Source: Plantago elongata
Taxonomy: Eukaryota > Streptophyta > Magnoliopsida > Lamiales > Plantaginaceae
Length of the DNA: 64,000 nucleotides
Reading direction: 5' to 3'
Assembly: GCA_036897095.1 (NCBI GenBank)
Contig: JAYMSP010000179.1
Coordinates: 1 to 64,000, forward strand
In this document: piece by piece, positions 50,460-63,582 of the stretch
Layout: each line of letters starts with the position of its first letter
Numbering within the stretch: the first letter of the stretch is position 1
Translations under genes and position numbers: made by a program
The notes under the pieces: generated by a model
The model's database searches: none
Told to the model about the DNA's origin: nothing
Seen by the model: the letters and a program-made list of their open reading frames with translations, nothing else

Positions 50460-50960
50460 GATTCAAACTAAATTGATGAACATGAAATTAACTTTTGGGT
50501 TTTTTAAACTACTTGAGTGGATCTGAAACTAATATTATATATACTGAAACTAACATACTAGATCTTAAAACTAACACTGTAGCCTCGACAACCGCTTTAT
50601 TGGGGGTTAGGGTTTAGGACGGGTCCAGGACGTTAGTCCCCTGACCCGTCCTAAACCCTAATTAAGACCGTAGCTCCCGGAGGCAATAATCAAATTTAGT
50701 GGATTTTTTGTGTTCACCATTTTCCCGTAGGGTTTTAGAATTTGTGAGAGGCTCGATAGTCGCTTAATTTGAGTTTAGTGAACTTGAAACTAACTTGGTG
50801 GTTCTGAAACTAGCTTTTTGGACATGAAACTAGGTTTTGTAGTTCTGAAATTAGTTTTTGTGAATATGAAAATAGATTTTTGTTATTTTGAAACTAGCTT
50901 TCGTGTCCATGAAACTAGTATGTTAGTTTCAGACTTTCAGGAGTTGGTTTTATGTCTACG
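50460..50960. repeat. TGAAACTA octamer array, right block
   Basis: About seven TGAAACTA copies by eye, then TAGTTTCAGAC near 50921 in the opposite orientation. The same spacer words as in the left block occur (GATGAACATGAAA, TTTTGTGAATATGAAA). It is interrupted by a hairpin at 50607-50661. Confidence 0.78.
50607..50661. repeat. Perfect 19 bp inverted repeat (hairpin) with telomere-like words
   Basis: Left TTAGGGTTTAGGACGGGTC and right GACCCGTCCTAAACCCTAA are exact inverted partners. With one bulged base the stem extends by CAGG/CCTG over a loop of about 10 bases. The arms contain AAACCCTAA, the plant telo-box word. Confidence 0.9.
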
Positions 50961-51876
50961 GATTTCAAATTTGTTATGTAATTCTATTTAGCGCCCTATC
51001 TATAGTCCAAATTTCAAAATGATTATCAAATTCAATTGAGTTTGTTTTGTAGGTCCACAACTAATTAGAATGAAGTGAGGGGTAGTTTTGTCTAGTTAGG
51101 TTTAGGGCTCAAATAATTAGAATTGAATTATATATAATTATTTTAGAGAGCCATCCTTATATGTAATAATTGTCATTAAGTGGTTTATATATGTAATTCT
51201 CTCTAAAGTATAAGTACTAATCAAATTTCATAGCACACAAATTTAAATACGGAAGTGAATGATTTAAATCTTGTTATTCAAAATTAACCAAAAATATATA
51301 AATCGGTATGAGATTTCCTCATGAAAAAAGTACATTTACAAAATGCTATCTCAAACTTTACTTAACACATGTCTTGGTTATTCGTTAGAGCTAAAGTGTG
51401 ATTCACTCGACATGATAAATCTACTTGAGATTGAATTAAAAAAAAAACTTGAAATTAAGTTATATTTTATAGTGTTAACAAATCGTTCGAATTGATATTT
51501 GGTTTTACATTCATTTTTACAGCGAGATCCGGATTCAGATGGGTTAAATAAACAAGTTTACTCTCAAATTCAATTAAAAAAATTCGACTTTAAAAATTTA
51601 ACTCGATTCAATGTACGTATTTAATGGTGAAAGAAAAGGAAAAAGAAAACTATGCATATAAAAAATTCCTTGAAAAATGCCAATTGGTTTTTAGGTAGTG
51701 AAAAACAAAAACTCATAAACCATTTCGCTAGCTTCTGTTGTGAAAAACAGCAGATCTGCGATATGGTTCAGTGCCAAATCGATTAATTGTTTGTTCTCGC
51801 TTATAGATTTTCCACCAGTATCGATTCACTGCTCGAAATCAACGATTTAGTTCCCTTCCCAGCTTCCAAATAGCAG

Positions 51877-52079
51877 GTGAGTGCACTTCGAGCTCATTTT
51901 CTCTGCAATTATCTGTTTCGTTACTTGTTGCTGTTAATTTGCGTTTTCAGTTGATGTATTTTGAAATGCATTTCGATTTGGATGCTTGTTATCGTTCAAT
52001 TTGTTGAAATTGAGCTTGTAAGTTGGATTGATTGATGATCACAATGTTGTTAACCTTACCGTTATTATATCCCTTTCAG
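51877..52079 (+). other. Leader intron of GRIP gene
   Basis: GTGAGT donor after AAATAGCAG and a CCCTTTCAG acceptor, 72 bp before the ATG. It implies a non-coding first exon at about 51720-51876. Confidence 0.6.
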
Positions 52080-52151
52080 CATTTTAGTGGAGAGGTTGCA
52101 CTTTCTGTACTTGGATAATTGAGAATAGAAGAGAAGTTTAGAGTGTAAATC

Positions 52152-55100
52152 ATGGCGGAAAATGGGGGTGATATTGATGTTGTGAAGGAAAATGGAGTTG
52201 AAGAGGGGATGAAACATGCAAGTGAGCTGATTGATGTGAATGTCACTGTTGAGACGGAGAGTACATTGGGTGATGGAAATATGGATCATGATTATACCGC
52301 GGAAGATCTTGAAAAGATGGTGTTCGAGCTTAATTTCCAGAATGAGTTTATGAAGTCTCAGTTTGAGAGCTTAAAGGATCATATAAAGGAATCTGATATG
52401 CCAGAAATGAGAAGTAAATCCATGGAGCATGATTATCTGGGGAGTCAGCATGAGCTTGAGCAGCTTCAGGAAAAAGTAGAGTCACTGAACAGAGAGCTTG
52501 TGGAAGAAAGACTGACACGAGCTGCTGCTGAAGGTGCATTGAAGCATCTACAGGATGCCAATGCAGAGGCAGATGACAAGGCTCTAGAACTTTCTGCTAA
52601 ACTTGCTGAAGGTTGTAATCTTTTTTCATTTTTATTGTTTTATGCAATTGATGGTTGTAGTGTCTTGTAGCATGTTTAGAAGAACCTCTTGACTGGGTCT
52701 GCCAGTTGTAATTTAAGTTTGTTTGTTCTAAATGCATTTGAAGTTTCAATTGTTTGGCGTAGCTCAACAGAAGATGGAACAAGAAATCAAGGAACGGGAG
52801 GAGAAGTATTCTGAGCTTGAAACCAAGTTGAACAGGCTTCATAAAAGAGCTAAGCAGCGTATCCAGGAAGTGCAGAAAGTATGTCATGCCATTACATATC
52901 CACTTCTGATTGTTTGGAGTTTGGACGAATTATCACTTGTCCTTCAACTTTTATCTTTTGGCCTGGGTATTAGGATGAATGTCGCTGTCTGCTAAAATTT
53001 ATACTTTGGTACTTTTGATTGCAATGCACAGTTAGGAGGTACCTTTTTCGTAATCAGAAGCTGTCCTTGTTAGAGGGGGGGGGGGGGGGGGGTTGTTCCA
53101 GGTGACGCTTTGCAGTTTCATATTTCTACTCTTAAGTTCTTAAAGATCTTGTAATTCCACTCATTTCAGGACAGAAAAGGAAACTGCGTTTGAGTTTGGG
53201 GTGTCGAGAGAGTGTGAGGTGGTTCGTGATTAAGAGTTTATCTATGATTAGGGATAATGTAGGCCATGGATATATTGTGATAAGACATCAGTTGCTTAAC
53301 TCATTACTCATTAGTGTAGCAATACATAGTCTGCCCAGTCCCGAAAGTAAGTGAAGAGCAGGCTACTATTGCTGATTTTTTTTCACCATAAATTTTCGTT
53401 TACAGGAAAAAGATGATCTAGAGGCCCAGTTTAAAGAAGTTAACGAGAGATCTGAGCTCACGTCTGCTCAGTTGCTGGCATTACAACAAGAAGTGGAGCG
53501 CACACGTCAGCATGCCAATGAAGCACTAAAAGCAATGGATGTGGACAGACAACAATTACGGAGTGCAAATAACAAGTACAGTTTGCGTGCAACTGGGCAT
53601 TGATTAATTATTTCTGAACTAATATCCTATTTGTTCATATTTGATATATCAAAGTTCCTCTAGCATATATAATTTGAGGAAAGAGTATAAATTCCAGAGA
53701 TGTCCTTTGCCATGAAAGTTGTAAATTGTAATGTTAGTGTCCCGTTTTATTTTTCTATCTACCATGGAAAATAGAAGAGAATTGAAGTGTACATGATGAT
53801 CATGTGTTGATATACATAAGCACCTGGAGCAATTATGTATTAACTTGGGGTAGCTTCTAGCTCTTCCACACACAACTTGTGTACTAATGGTGTTTGTTTA
53901 AGCATAGATGCCATTATAAGTGTTGATAGGCTCAGTGAACAGTACAAGTGGAATTATATCTTAAACATCTCTGCATCTCTTTCCCTTTTCGACGTGCCTG
54001 CAAGGTTCTTGTTTAATTAGGCATGAAGTCTGAACTGTTTAGCATTTAAAGTTTATTGAAGCAGAATTTCTAAGTTATTTCTTATCCTATTATTCGACCA
54101 TTTTCATTACAGAATTAACTTACCGTTCAGAAAAAGATTGATAAACTATTCAAATAGCAGCCTTGGTACCATCATAGTTCATGAATTTGCAGTATTTACT
54201 GGTGATTCACTTTTATCTGGGCCACGGTGTGATTCTCAGTTCGATATCTTTGAGTCTTCAGTTCTGTGTTAAAGAAAATGTTATCTGTACCTATATCTAA
54301 ATCTTTACGCTTAGTCTCTCATGTGTGATGCTGCAAATATGTATTTTGTATGAACTTCTGGCCACAGGTTTTGCAATATGCTTTAAGCTTTTAGTTTCTG
54401 TTACTTTTTCTGAAGTTCAAGAATTTTGCTTGGTTTTGTCATGTCATACTCATCATATGCCATTTTGATTTTATAGACTTCGAGATAACATAGAGGAGTT
54501 ACGCCGCTCTTTGGCCCCCAAGGAAAGTGCTTTGGAGTCCTTGCAACAGTCGCTTCAGGAAAAAGAACAGGTATTCTACGTTTCAATATGGACAATCTTT
54601 TTTCTCTTTTTCCCGGTTGATAAGAGGAATGGTTTATCCAAACCAAGAATCCATTTAGTTTCGAGTCCTTTAAAATTGAAAATACAATCATAGGGATTCA
54701 TTCCTTCCACCAAGGGGGAGATGAATTTACAAACCAGGCTTCCCCTCAAAGCAGACAGTTCTATAATGCTATGTACTCCCTGCAGTCTGCTGGAACATAT
54801 GATAAAATCACCTTGCCTTCTCTAATTAAAATGTTTCTGCAGATGTTGGAAGAGTTGCGCGTGTTACTGCAGGCAGCTGATGAAAAACTGCAAGCTTCAA
54901 TTAGTGAGCTGTCCCTGAAGCATCAGAAAGTAAATGTTTGACCTACCATGCTTCTCATAGATCTGAAAATTTTCAATTTCTTTGACCTCAATCACTAGCT
55001 GACCAAAATAAAACATCAATAGTGAATTTCTTCTGTTTCATGTCTTGTCTATTCCAGCAAGTAGATAACCTGGATGCCCAAATTGCTGATGTACTAGCTG

Positions 55101-58100
55101 AAAGAAGCAAAGCAACCGAAACAATATCTTCTCTGCGAGTAAGAGCTGTCATATTCACTATTTGTTGATTTGCATATCTAGAAATGAAAACCACAGTGAA
55201 CAGTAGTTTAATCAACTTCACATCTTGACCAATTTGGCTTTTCTGTTTCACCTGGCTCAACACCTGTAGCAATATAAGGAGGGAGTTGCTGCTTCCCTGT
55301 AGTTTGGCACAATTGAGCTTTATCCGTGTTACTTGTACTTGTAGGCTTTAGTAGCCGAAAAGGAGACTGAGATTGCAGAGATGGATGCAGCTTCAAGTGG
55401 TGAAACAGCACGGCTTAAAGCTGCTATGGAGGCTTTAAAGGGAGAGCTCAATCAGCTTAAAACCGGACATGTATAATCCTAAGTTCTAGCATAATTACAA
55501 TTAGTTATCTTAATTTCCCACCTTCCAAAATTAGAGCATTTTGCTATATTTTTTGAAGTTCTGGTGCTCAACTTTTAAGTTTCCAGCATGAGCATTTGAT
55601 AAATGCAATATGAACTGTATTCTGAATCTAATATCATGCTAAGTATCTCATCTATGGTACTTCTATGTCCCAACCTACATTTAGAAGAATAGAGTGATAA
55701 GACTAGGCAGTCCTTCGAATTTTAAAAGCGTTTTGTCAGCTTACATATTAAAGAGACATGTTAGATAATTCGACTTGGACCCAAATTTGTGCGACAAATT
55801 ACCCCCTCATATAACTTGACAAGACAAATGGATTGTCACATAATTGGTTATTACTCTTTGTTAACATAATCATTCTCTTGGCATCCCCCCGTGTACATGG
55901 CTTGCTAGTATTAATTAACCTATATGTGTGTTTGCTGCCATTTTTTTACTGTGCATTTCAGACTTTGAAATGAGATGTGTAGTAGCCTTCTGTTTTATTA
56001 GCATGCTCATCAGTGTGGAGTTCTGAATTCTGTTTATGATGCAATTAGGAGCAAGAACAAGAAAATTTTGAAGATGCTCTCCAGTCAATGAGAACAAAGC
56101 TAGAGGTTTCGGAGAGTAATCGGATAAGTGCTGAGGTGGAGGCTGCGAAATTGAGAAGTATATCTACTTTCTCAGCACATTAAGTTTTGAGTGAAACATA
56201 GGATCTAATTTTCTTTTGTGCTCTTAAATTTTTTATCAGGTCAACTGGAGTCTGAAATTTCCGTGCATGCTCAGCTTGTGAACAGTATAGAGGCTGAGCT
56301 TGAAGGAGCCAAAGAAAGGGTATATCATTTTCTCTGTTCACCTATATGGCTCTGAATACTCTTCTTTTTGTCCACATTGTTGCATCACTCACTTAAGCAC
56401 GAAAACCCTGATTTTCGACAATTGCACATCAAAAATCGAATGAATGAGAACTGCGAGAAGGAAAACTGCTTCTTTTTGTTTCTCATATATTAGAGTTTCT
56501 CTTGATCAACCAGACTATAATGTAATTACTAGACCTCGTCTGATTTGTAGAAATAAAAAGTAAAACAAGAATGGGCTTCAGACTTCGAAACTATAGTGGC
56601 AAGAACTTAGAGCTGAAATCTAACGAGAAATTTAAGTTACTTACAAGCATGTTGAAGGTCTTTGCACAGAACTAGATCTTTCTGTACATTATCTCTTGCT
56701 TAAAATAATTATGTCTCACCATGCATGTATTTACATATAAATTTATTTAGTTATTTTGTGGGAGCTGGCCTGTGGCCTCGATGAGAAGGAAGTTTGTGTT
56801 CTTCCATGTTATATGTTGCAGTTCATTCTTGATTTGCTAGTTAAGTACAATCTAGTAGATTTCAATGTTTGTGGAGATTGTCCAGAAGTAAGCATACAAG
56901 ATGAAGAAGCATTTGTTTGCTTATATTTGCTTTAAATTTCTTCATAGTCCTTTGAATGCCAATGGTTCAATGTTACTTGAGGATTCACATCCCTTTAGAG
57001 TTTATGTCATCACCAATTCATGTACTTGTAATTGAATCAAGGGCCCTTTTACATAACCAAAAAGCATGTAGGATTAAAAGCAAGATGTGGTCTGCTAATC
57101 ACTTTTCAGCTTGAGCTATCGGCCTGTCACTTGTTGTTGACCACTGTAGCTCCATTTGCAGGTGGCTCAGATTCAAAATGAATTTGCCAGTTATAAGGTT
57201 CGTGCGCATGCTCTTCTTCAAAAGAAAGATGCAGAACTAGCTGCTGCCAAGGACAATGAGCAGTTGCACGCTCTTGAGGAGGCTCTTAAGGTGGATTCCA
57301 GTTTATTTTGCTTTTAGGTGATTATAAGAGGTAGAAAATTGTGATGATTGTTATGACCTTTTAAATTGTGATTTTTTTTTCTTATAAAATTTCTTCTAGG
57401 AAGCTGAAAAAGAAATTAATGTAATCTCTGCGGAGAAGGATAAAGCACTCCAAGATCTGAAAGATACTTTGACCAATTGTGATAAGGATAATGCCAAGAG
57501 GTAATGATATTTTTCAATTTTTAGCATCAGCATTGAAATTGCACTCTTGTCTGTATCACCCTTTGCCTGATAGATGTAGTTGGCTCTCTTGTCTGCCAGA
57601 CTTTCTGCAGTGCACTCCCGTATATCCGTGTATAAATATACACCCGGCATGATAAAAATAAAACCTTTTAAAACAAATAAAAGATCATATAATTTTGACC
57701 TTGCTTACCACGGCCACTCCTCTGGGATTGTGTATGTTAGGTTCTAATTACCGGAGATTTTGATACTGATGGCTGTTATCTAAACTGAGAGTGCTTTGAA
57801 TTTCTCTGTGTTCTTCAGAGAGGCAGCTCTCAGCACAGCTGAGCTGGAGATCAGGAACTTACAACTGAAGTTGAACTCTGTTCTCTCTCGCCACCAATCT
57901 GAGAAAGAAGGATGGGAGACAGATCTTCAAAACGTTGAAGAAACATGGCGACGTACTGTGATCCTTTTACAGTTTGGTTATTCTACTATGCCGTGATTTT
58001 CTTTGAGCGCATGAAATTTGCTAATAATTTGCTTGAAATTGTCTTTGCAGTGAAATATGAAGCACTTGAAAGGCAAAGTGAGGTGCATTCAGGCCAAAAT

Positions 58101-61100
58101 TTGGAAAAAGAAGTCGAGGAGCTGAAATTACGTTGCAAAAACGTCGAGGTTGTAGCTTCTATTGCTAGCTCTTATGAAATGTATTGGGTCTCTTCCTTAT
58201 ACTGAATTATCTTGTAGGAAGAGCAAAATACATTCCGTGATCTTGCTGATACAATGCTGGAGGAAAAAGACCGAGAAATATCCAGACTTTTGGATGATAA
58301 TAAGAAAATGCTTCGTTTGCTGGACGAAAGACCACCTGTATGTCACTCAGCCACACCCAGTATTACATACCCCATTACTGGTCAAATTAAAAAATTTGCT
58401 TCAACTCGTGATCTCTTTACTCCCTCCTTTTTTTTTAAAGCTTTCCACTTTGACTTTGACTGGTCAACCGTAATAAATTTTCTCCACAAATTACTCTTGA
58501 AATATAATGATAATTTTTGTAACAAAATTATACTCCTACAATGAAAATTAAAACTAGAAACATTCATAATATGATTTTATTTAATATTAAATCATTATAT
58601 TTTAAGAGTAATTTGTGGTCGAAATTGATTATAGTTGACCGTAGTATAGTAAAGTGGAAAGCTTTAAAGGAGGGACTATAATACAATTAATAATATACTC
58701 TAATAGATTCCTAACCTTTGACCCTCTTAATTAATTTCAGGTTGAATCTCGTGAGAGCTATACAGGTATGTGATTGTTTTATTCAAGGTGCAATGATATG
58801 ATATAGTGGATGATAACAAGGTTTCTATCAGTGTTTAAACTTGCCATAAATCTGGCTGGAGATTTTAATTGGCTTTCTTGTTTGATGGTGAAGCTGCTCA
58901 GAGACTGGAAGCCTCAAATTCTAGCACTTCGACTGCCGAACAACAGATCCTAGTAAGCTAAGCTTCCATGTTATCATATCCAAAACTTAGTGTTACTGCA
59001 TAAAAACATCATGTCACACTCGATCTGTATCATATACATTCTGTGCATTTGAGGTTACTGTTTAGTGTTTATATTCTTCTACATATATCTACACTTCCCC
59101 CATACGGAACCATTACAAGAAGGGTCATCCAAAATGGAAATGTTTTCATACTATATGGTTGTTTGTTTGATCTATAAAATAATTTAGAGGTGTTGCTCTG
59201 ATCTATAAAATAATTTAGAGGGATCTATTTGATACAAGTAAAATTGAATATCCACGTGAAAGTATCAATATACATGGGGAATTGGTTTAGTTTTATCACC
59301 TATATGCGTAATTGTTCAAATGTTGGTGACTGCAATGTAATGAACGAATTTGCAAGGGTAATGAATGTGATTTACTGGTATTATTATCAACAAAAATGCT
59401 GACATATATTAATAACATTGCTGTCTTGGACCACCCCTTCGGCCACTCACTACAACCCTTTTTCCTGATTTTATTGAAAAGTTTTAATTCTTAATATTTT
59501 GACCTTGTTCTATTTGCTTCAGATCTTGGCAAGACAACAAGCTCAGAGGGAAGAGGAGCTTGCTCAAACGCAGCGGCATATTCTTGCACTTCAAGTATGT
59601 GATATTATAACGATGACTATGAATTATATAATATGGGAAGAATGAGACTTGCTGCCGTTATTTTGTTAAGATAGTCTTTAGAATCAGAAAGTATTTTGAG
59701 TAACTTGCACAGTCAAAAGAAGCCCCAGCATTACACAAAATTACAGCGTAATCTAAATATTATTCATAATTCCATTTCACGACAATTCAATACAGCTTCA
59801 TGAGAATTCTGATTTTCTTTTACATATTGTTAGTCGGCATTTAGATTTGTAATTGTGTTCATATAGTGTATCTTTCATACTTTTGGTTTCACCTGAAAAT
59901 ATACACAGAGAACAAGCAATGATTTATCTGCAAATATTTATACTTTTCCTCAAAGCAGATATGAAGGAAAGATAACCTGGATTAGCAAGTGATGATACTA
60001 CCAGGAGTCCAGGAATTTTGTATTAAGTGATTAGAAAATTTCTGGAGACCATGATGCCTTTGTATGAAGGAAAAATAACCTGGATTCTGTAAAAGTGACG
60101 TGAGAAGTTAATAGGCCACAACACATTGTAGAAAACCTGGCCCATTCCAACACTCTAGTTCACCCTGGCCATTAAGTCTGCCTTTTGCTCCATGCCTTTA
60201 ATAACAAAAGTATACATGCACCTTAATATTAACAGTATTAAACTACTTTTGAAAACTAGATATTCCGTGAGAATTCTAATGTGTAAATTGATGACCTGTT
60301 GCTCGAGTAGATATCCATATCTTGTATCTTGTACTTCTCGCCAGTTTTACTATTGTAAAAACAACCTGGATTAGCAAGTTAATATAACATGAGAAGCTCT
60401 TGATTAAGAAGTGCTTTCTCAAGATTTTCTGTCGTATTGAATTCATTTGTCTTCTGTTTCTCATCACATCAGTATAGTATCGTGAGATTATGTATTATAT
60501 ATCTTTATGTTGCCTACTGAATCATATTATGCTTTAATGCAGGAGGCAATTGAGGATCTGGAGCGCGAAAATCGTCTCCACAGAGAACAGGTATGGCATA
60601 ACCCTAGTGATCGTGCAATTTGTTCTGGTCTGCTATCATTCACTCAAGTTGAAGCCTTTTTTTATCTAGGTGCAATGGATAAGTTCTACCTGACTGTATA
60701 CATAAGTGTAGGAAGTCTGCCCAAGTGATTGTATATAACAATTTGTTCTGACATTCTCAGTAATCACTATACAAACCAGTTACGCCTCTCTTGAAGTCCT
60801 TTTAACCGATGAAAGAAATATAAGACATATCTTGGAGGCAAAAGAAAGATGTCAGCAGTAACTTATTATAGAGGTCTGGAGAATTACTGGAATCTATTAG
60901 GTGTATATTCTTGAAACTCAAAATTGCAAATGACCTCAATACATTTAATCTAGAAGTAACATATTACAAAACTACACAAGTGGTGTGACTGCGGAGAGTT
61001 AATGTCTGCTGAAGTGCTTTTTGGAGCCTCCATACAGATTGGTTGAGCTTGCTAATACCAGCAGGCTGAAATGGCGTACTGCATACTTATGGTTCAATAG

Positions 61101-62155
61101 GCCAATCCTGATTATATTAAAAGCTGTTTTCTTGAGCATCACATATGTTGTTTCTTGACCGTGTCTTTTTGATCATGTAGGAATCGGTGCTGAAGGAAGA
61201 ACTTAGAAACATGGAAAGGCAGCAGAAAAGGGAAGGAGTAGATATGACATATCTTAAAAATGTAGTCTTGAAGCTTCTACAGACAGGTGTTTACTCCACA
61301 CACATCTCTCTTCAAAATTGTTACTTCCATTTAATAAGCAATTTTCTTTTCCATAAATATTAATGCCGAAGACGAGCAAATCAATGTAAAAAGTGTTCTT
61401 AGTTGCAAAATGTAAAACACAAGGTGACTAAAGTGTGGGGCATGTAAATAGAGCTTCAAATCTTAGGGACTAAAAGTGTAATTTCGCATACTATTGACTT
61501 CGAGAGTCTTAGCCTTTTGCCAAGCAATTGCTCTTTATTCTTGGTTATGTAGCTGAGCAGCTTTAGGTAAATGATTGTTCGAGAACAATTTCCCGATTTT
61601 TGATACTTTTCTCATCCCTTTGTTCTGCCTGCATTAAATTATCAGGTGAAGTGGAGAGGTTACTGCCTGTTGTTGCTATGCTCCTTCAGTTCAGCCCTGA
61701 TGAGGTATGCCTGTTATTCTTTCTTTAATGATACATATATAATCACAAGCGGGAGCAAGATTAAAAGATAACTGTTTTCCCAATAGGATTCTGCCCAGGA
61801 ACTGTATTTGAATAAAGTTATCTGTATTCCCAACCGCTTCAATTAGTGAACTCGGAGAAAATTTAAGCTCTTAATTTGGAATTTGCTTGACAGACTTAGT
61901 TTAATTCTTGTTTTGACAGTGGCAAAGTCATCCGTACCTGAGCTACCGCCTCAATATTTAACCCCCAATTCAGTTAACATCCTTTTCTCCATCTAAAACT
62001 GAGACAGTGTCTTTCTAACAATTATAAAATGACTGCACATGCAGATGCAAAAGTGTCAACAAGCCTACCGCCCTTCAACTGACGCTCCTCCTAGCCCTGC
62101 AAGCGATTCTACAGGATCTGCACTGTCTCTCTTTTCTCGATTCTCCTTCTCATAG
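52152..62155 (+). CDS. GRIP: Golgin GRIP (GRIP-domain coiled-coil protein)
   Basis: Twenty-one coding exons close in phase to 794 residues, near the length I recall for Arabidopsis GRIP. Exons: 52152-52611, 52763-52878, 53406-53575, 54477-54570, 54843-54929, 55058-55138, 55345-55470, 56049-56157, 56240-56319, 57162-57290, 57400-57500, 57819-57952, 58051-58148, 58218-58337, 58741-58765, 58894-58952, 59523-59594, 60543-60590, 61181-61286, 61646-61704, 62045-62155. Residues about 50-720 are heptad-rich coiled coil. The GRIP domain follows at about 722-768: MTYLKNVVLKLLQTGEVERL then LLPVVAMLLQFSPDE. Its Tyr727 is the conserved residue that binds ARL1 GTPase and recruits golgins to the trans-Golgi. 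The tail is Ser-rich (SALSLFSRFSFS). It probably tethers vesicles at the trans-Golgi network. Exon 15 is only 25 nt. A MITE sits in intron 14 and an 18-G run in intron 2. Confidence 0.96.
53075..53092 (+). repeat. Poly(G) run of 18 in GRIP intron 2
   Basis: Eighteen consecutive G on the transcribed-sense strand, between exons 2 and 3. The exact length may be affected by sequencing error in such a run. Confidence 0.85.
58420..58676. mobile_element. MITE with TA flanks in GRIP intron 14
   Basis: Ends TCCCTCC and GGAGGGAC are bordered by TA on both sides. The arms share AAAGCTTTCCACTTT and its complement AAAGTGGAAAGCTTT, and GGTCAAC against TTGACC. It fits the Stowaway pattern, 257 bp, non-coding, 64 bp upstream of the 25 nt exon 15. 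Confidence 0.85.
59168..59222 (+). repeat. 31 bp tandem duplication in GRIP intron 16
   Basis: TGATCTATAAAATAATTTAG occurs twice, 31 bp apart, with the linking sequence in the first unit only. Confidence 0.85.
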
Positions 62156-63582
62156 TGCATTCAAGACCTGTTGTGCATTTTGTATTTCCTGCTGTGGGAG
62201 ATGGAGTTCAATGACGGAGTAATTAATTGTCGATAATGAGTTTGGACATAGTGTAAAATGTGTACACAGCAAAATGAGGTGACCAATTTTCTATCTTTGT
62301 CAATAGAGGACAATATAGTAGCATACAGTAAAGTTTTTCGTTCTTTCTTTTTTCCTTTATTACCAGCTAACTGGCTTAAAGGCTCAAAGCCATACCCTTC
62401 AACTACAGATATCATAGTCATAATAGTGAAATTTCCAGCTATTTTTATTTTGAATATGTGATGAAGTTATCTGCCGTTATTAATTTACACAGATGAATGA
62501 AAGTGGTATACGTATACTAAGCTGGGGATACATTGAGCAGTCATATTATGTGAAGAACATGATTTTTGGAATTTTTTTCCCCGATATTGAGCTGTAGGTT
62601 TATAATTTTTTCTTGGTAAGGCAGTTGATAAATATATGTAAAATTGAGAAATGATCCACTAGTATAATTTTTTAAACAAGCCATTTGAGGCAGATTATAC
62701 ATACAAGCTAACCTCGTTCATAATAATTGTCTCATCTACTTTTTGATACGAATGTTAAAATGTAATGTAATCACAGTGAAACATGTCTGCATAGATGTTA
62801 AATTGTAGAATTCATCTATTTATTATTTTTGGGCATTGAACATAATTTCACATTATGTAATCACAGTGAAACATGTCTTCATAGATGTTAAATTGTAGAA
62901 TTCATCTATTTATTATTTTTGGGCATTGAACATAGTTTCACGTGTTAGGGGGGAAGATATCATCTCACAATAAACAATACTACTAAAGTATAAAATTGTA
63001 ACTTTTCTCCACCATTTTATATTTTATTTTGATTATCTAAACTATTCGAAAATTAAACTCTAACGTATGAAGTTATTCGGGATGAAGGAAGTACAAGACC
63101 TAATATATAAAGTTACTCGGGATCGATGAGATGAATTATAGAGTAGTTAACCATCCAACTAATGAACTTATTCAGTCAAATTGGTCAAATGAGTTGTGTA
63201 GTCTAAAATGCAGCTAAACTCGAGATCAAATTCCATTGATCACAAAAAAACGTAGGAATCTTCGAAAGAATTGAATATCTTGTTTAGAAAATGTGCTGCT
63301 GTTTAATCCGCTTACAACGGGGATCCATTCACTAAATATGGAATGAAACCATTTGAGCAAAACTTGTTCATTTCTTTTGATCATGAAACAAGAAAAAAGA
63401 AAAAGCCATCAAGATTCCCTTTCATTATTAACCCCTAAAAGTAGCAACAACAGACTTAATTGATTTCATCTTCTTGAGGGAACAATGAAGAAGAAGAAAG
63501 CATGCATGCAGGCTTCATTCATTTACTAATCAACAATCATCTCAGAATTCTGTTGTACGTTTGATTCTGTTTTCGGGTTTTT
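62156..63582. other. Spacer between GRIP and CHX genes
   Basis: The first few hundred bases are the likely GRIP 3' UTR. A 90 bp tandem duplication lies at 62765-62944. A purine-rich stretch (GAAGAAGAAG) at about 63487 precedes the CHX leader. Nothing else is recognisable. Confidence 0.6.
62765..62944. repeat. Two-copy 90 bp tandem duplication
   Basis: Two adjacent units beginning ATGTAATCACAGTGAAACAT differ at very few positions by eye (for example GTCTG versus GTCTT). Confidence 0.92.

Larger units (their letters stand above)
44080..52151. other. Large spacer with repeat-rich unit
   Basis: About 8 kb without a supported gene. The first few hundred bases are the likely 3' UTR of the LRR kinase. 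A weak Stowaway-like remnant is at 45285-45390. From about 47600 to 50960 lies a repeat-rich unit (see separate entries). The GRIP 5' UTR and its leader intron occupy the right end. The stretches 45400-47500 and 50970-51700 hold nothing I can name. Confidence 0.6.
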
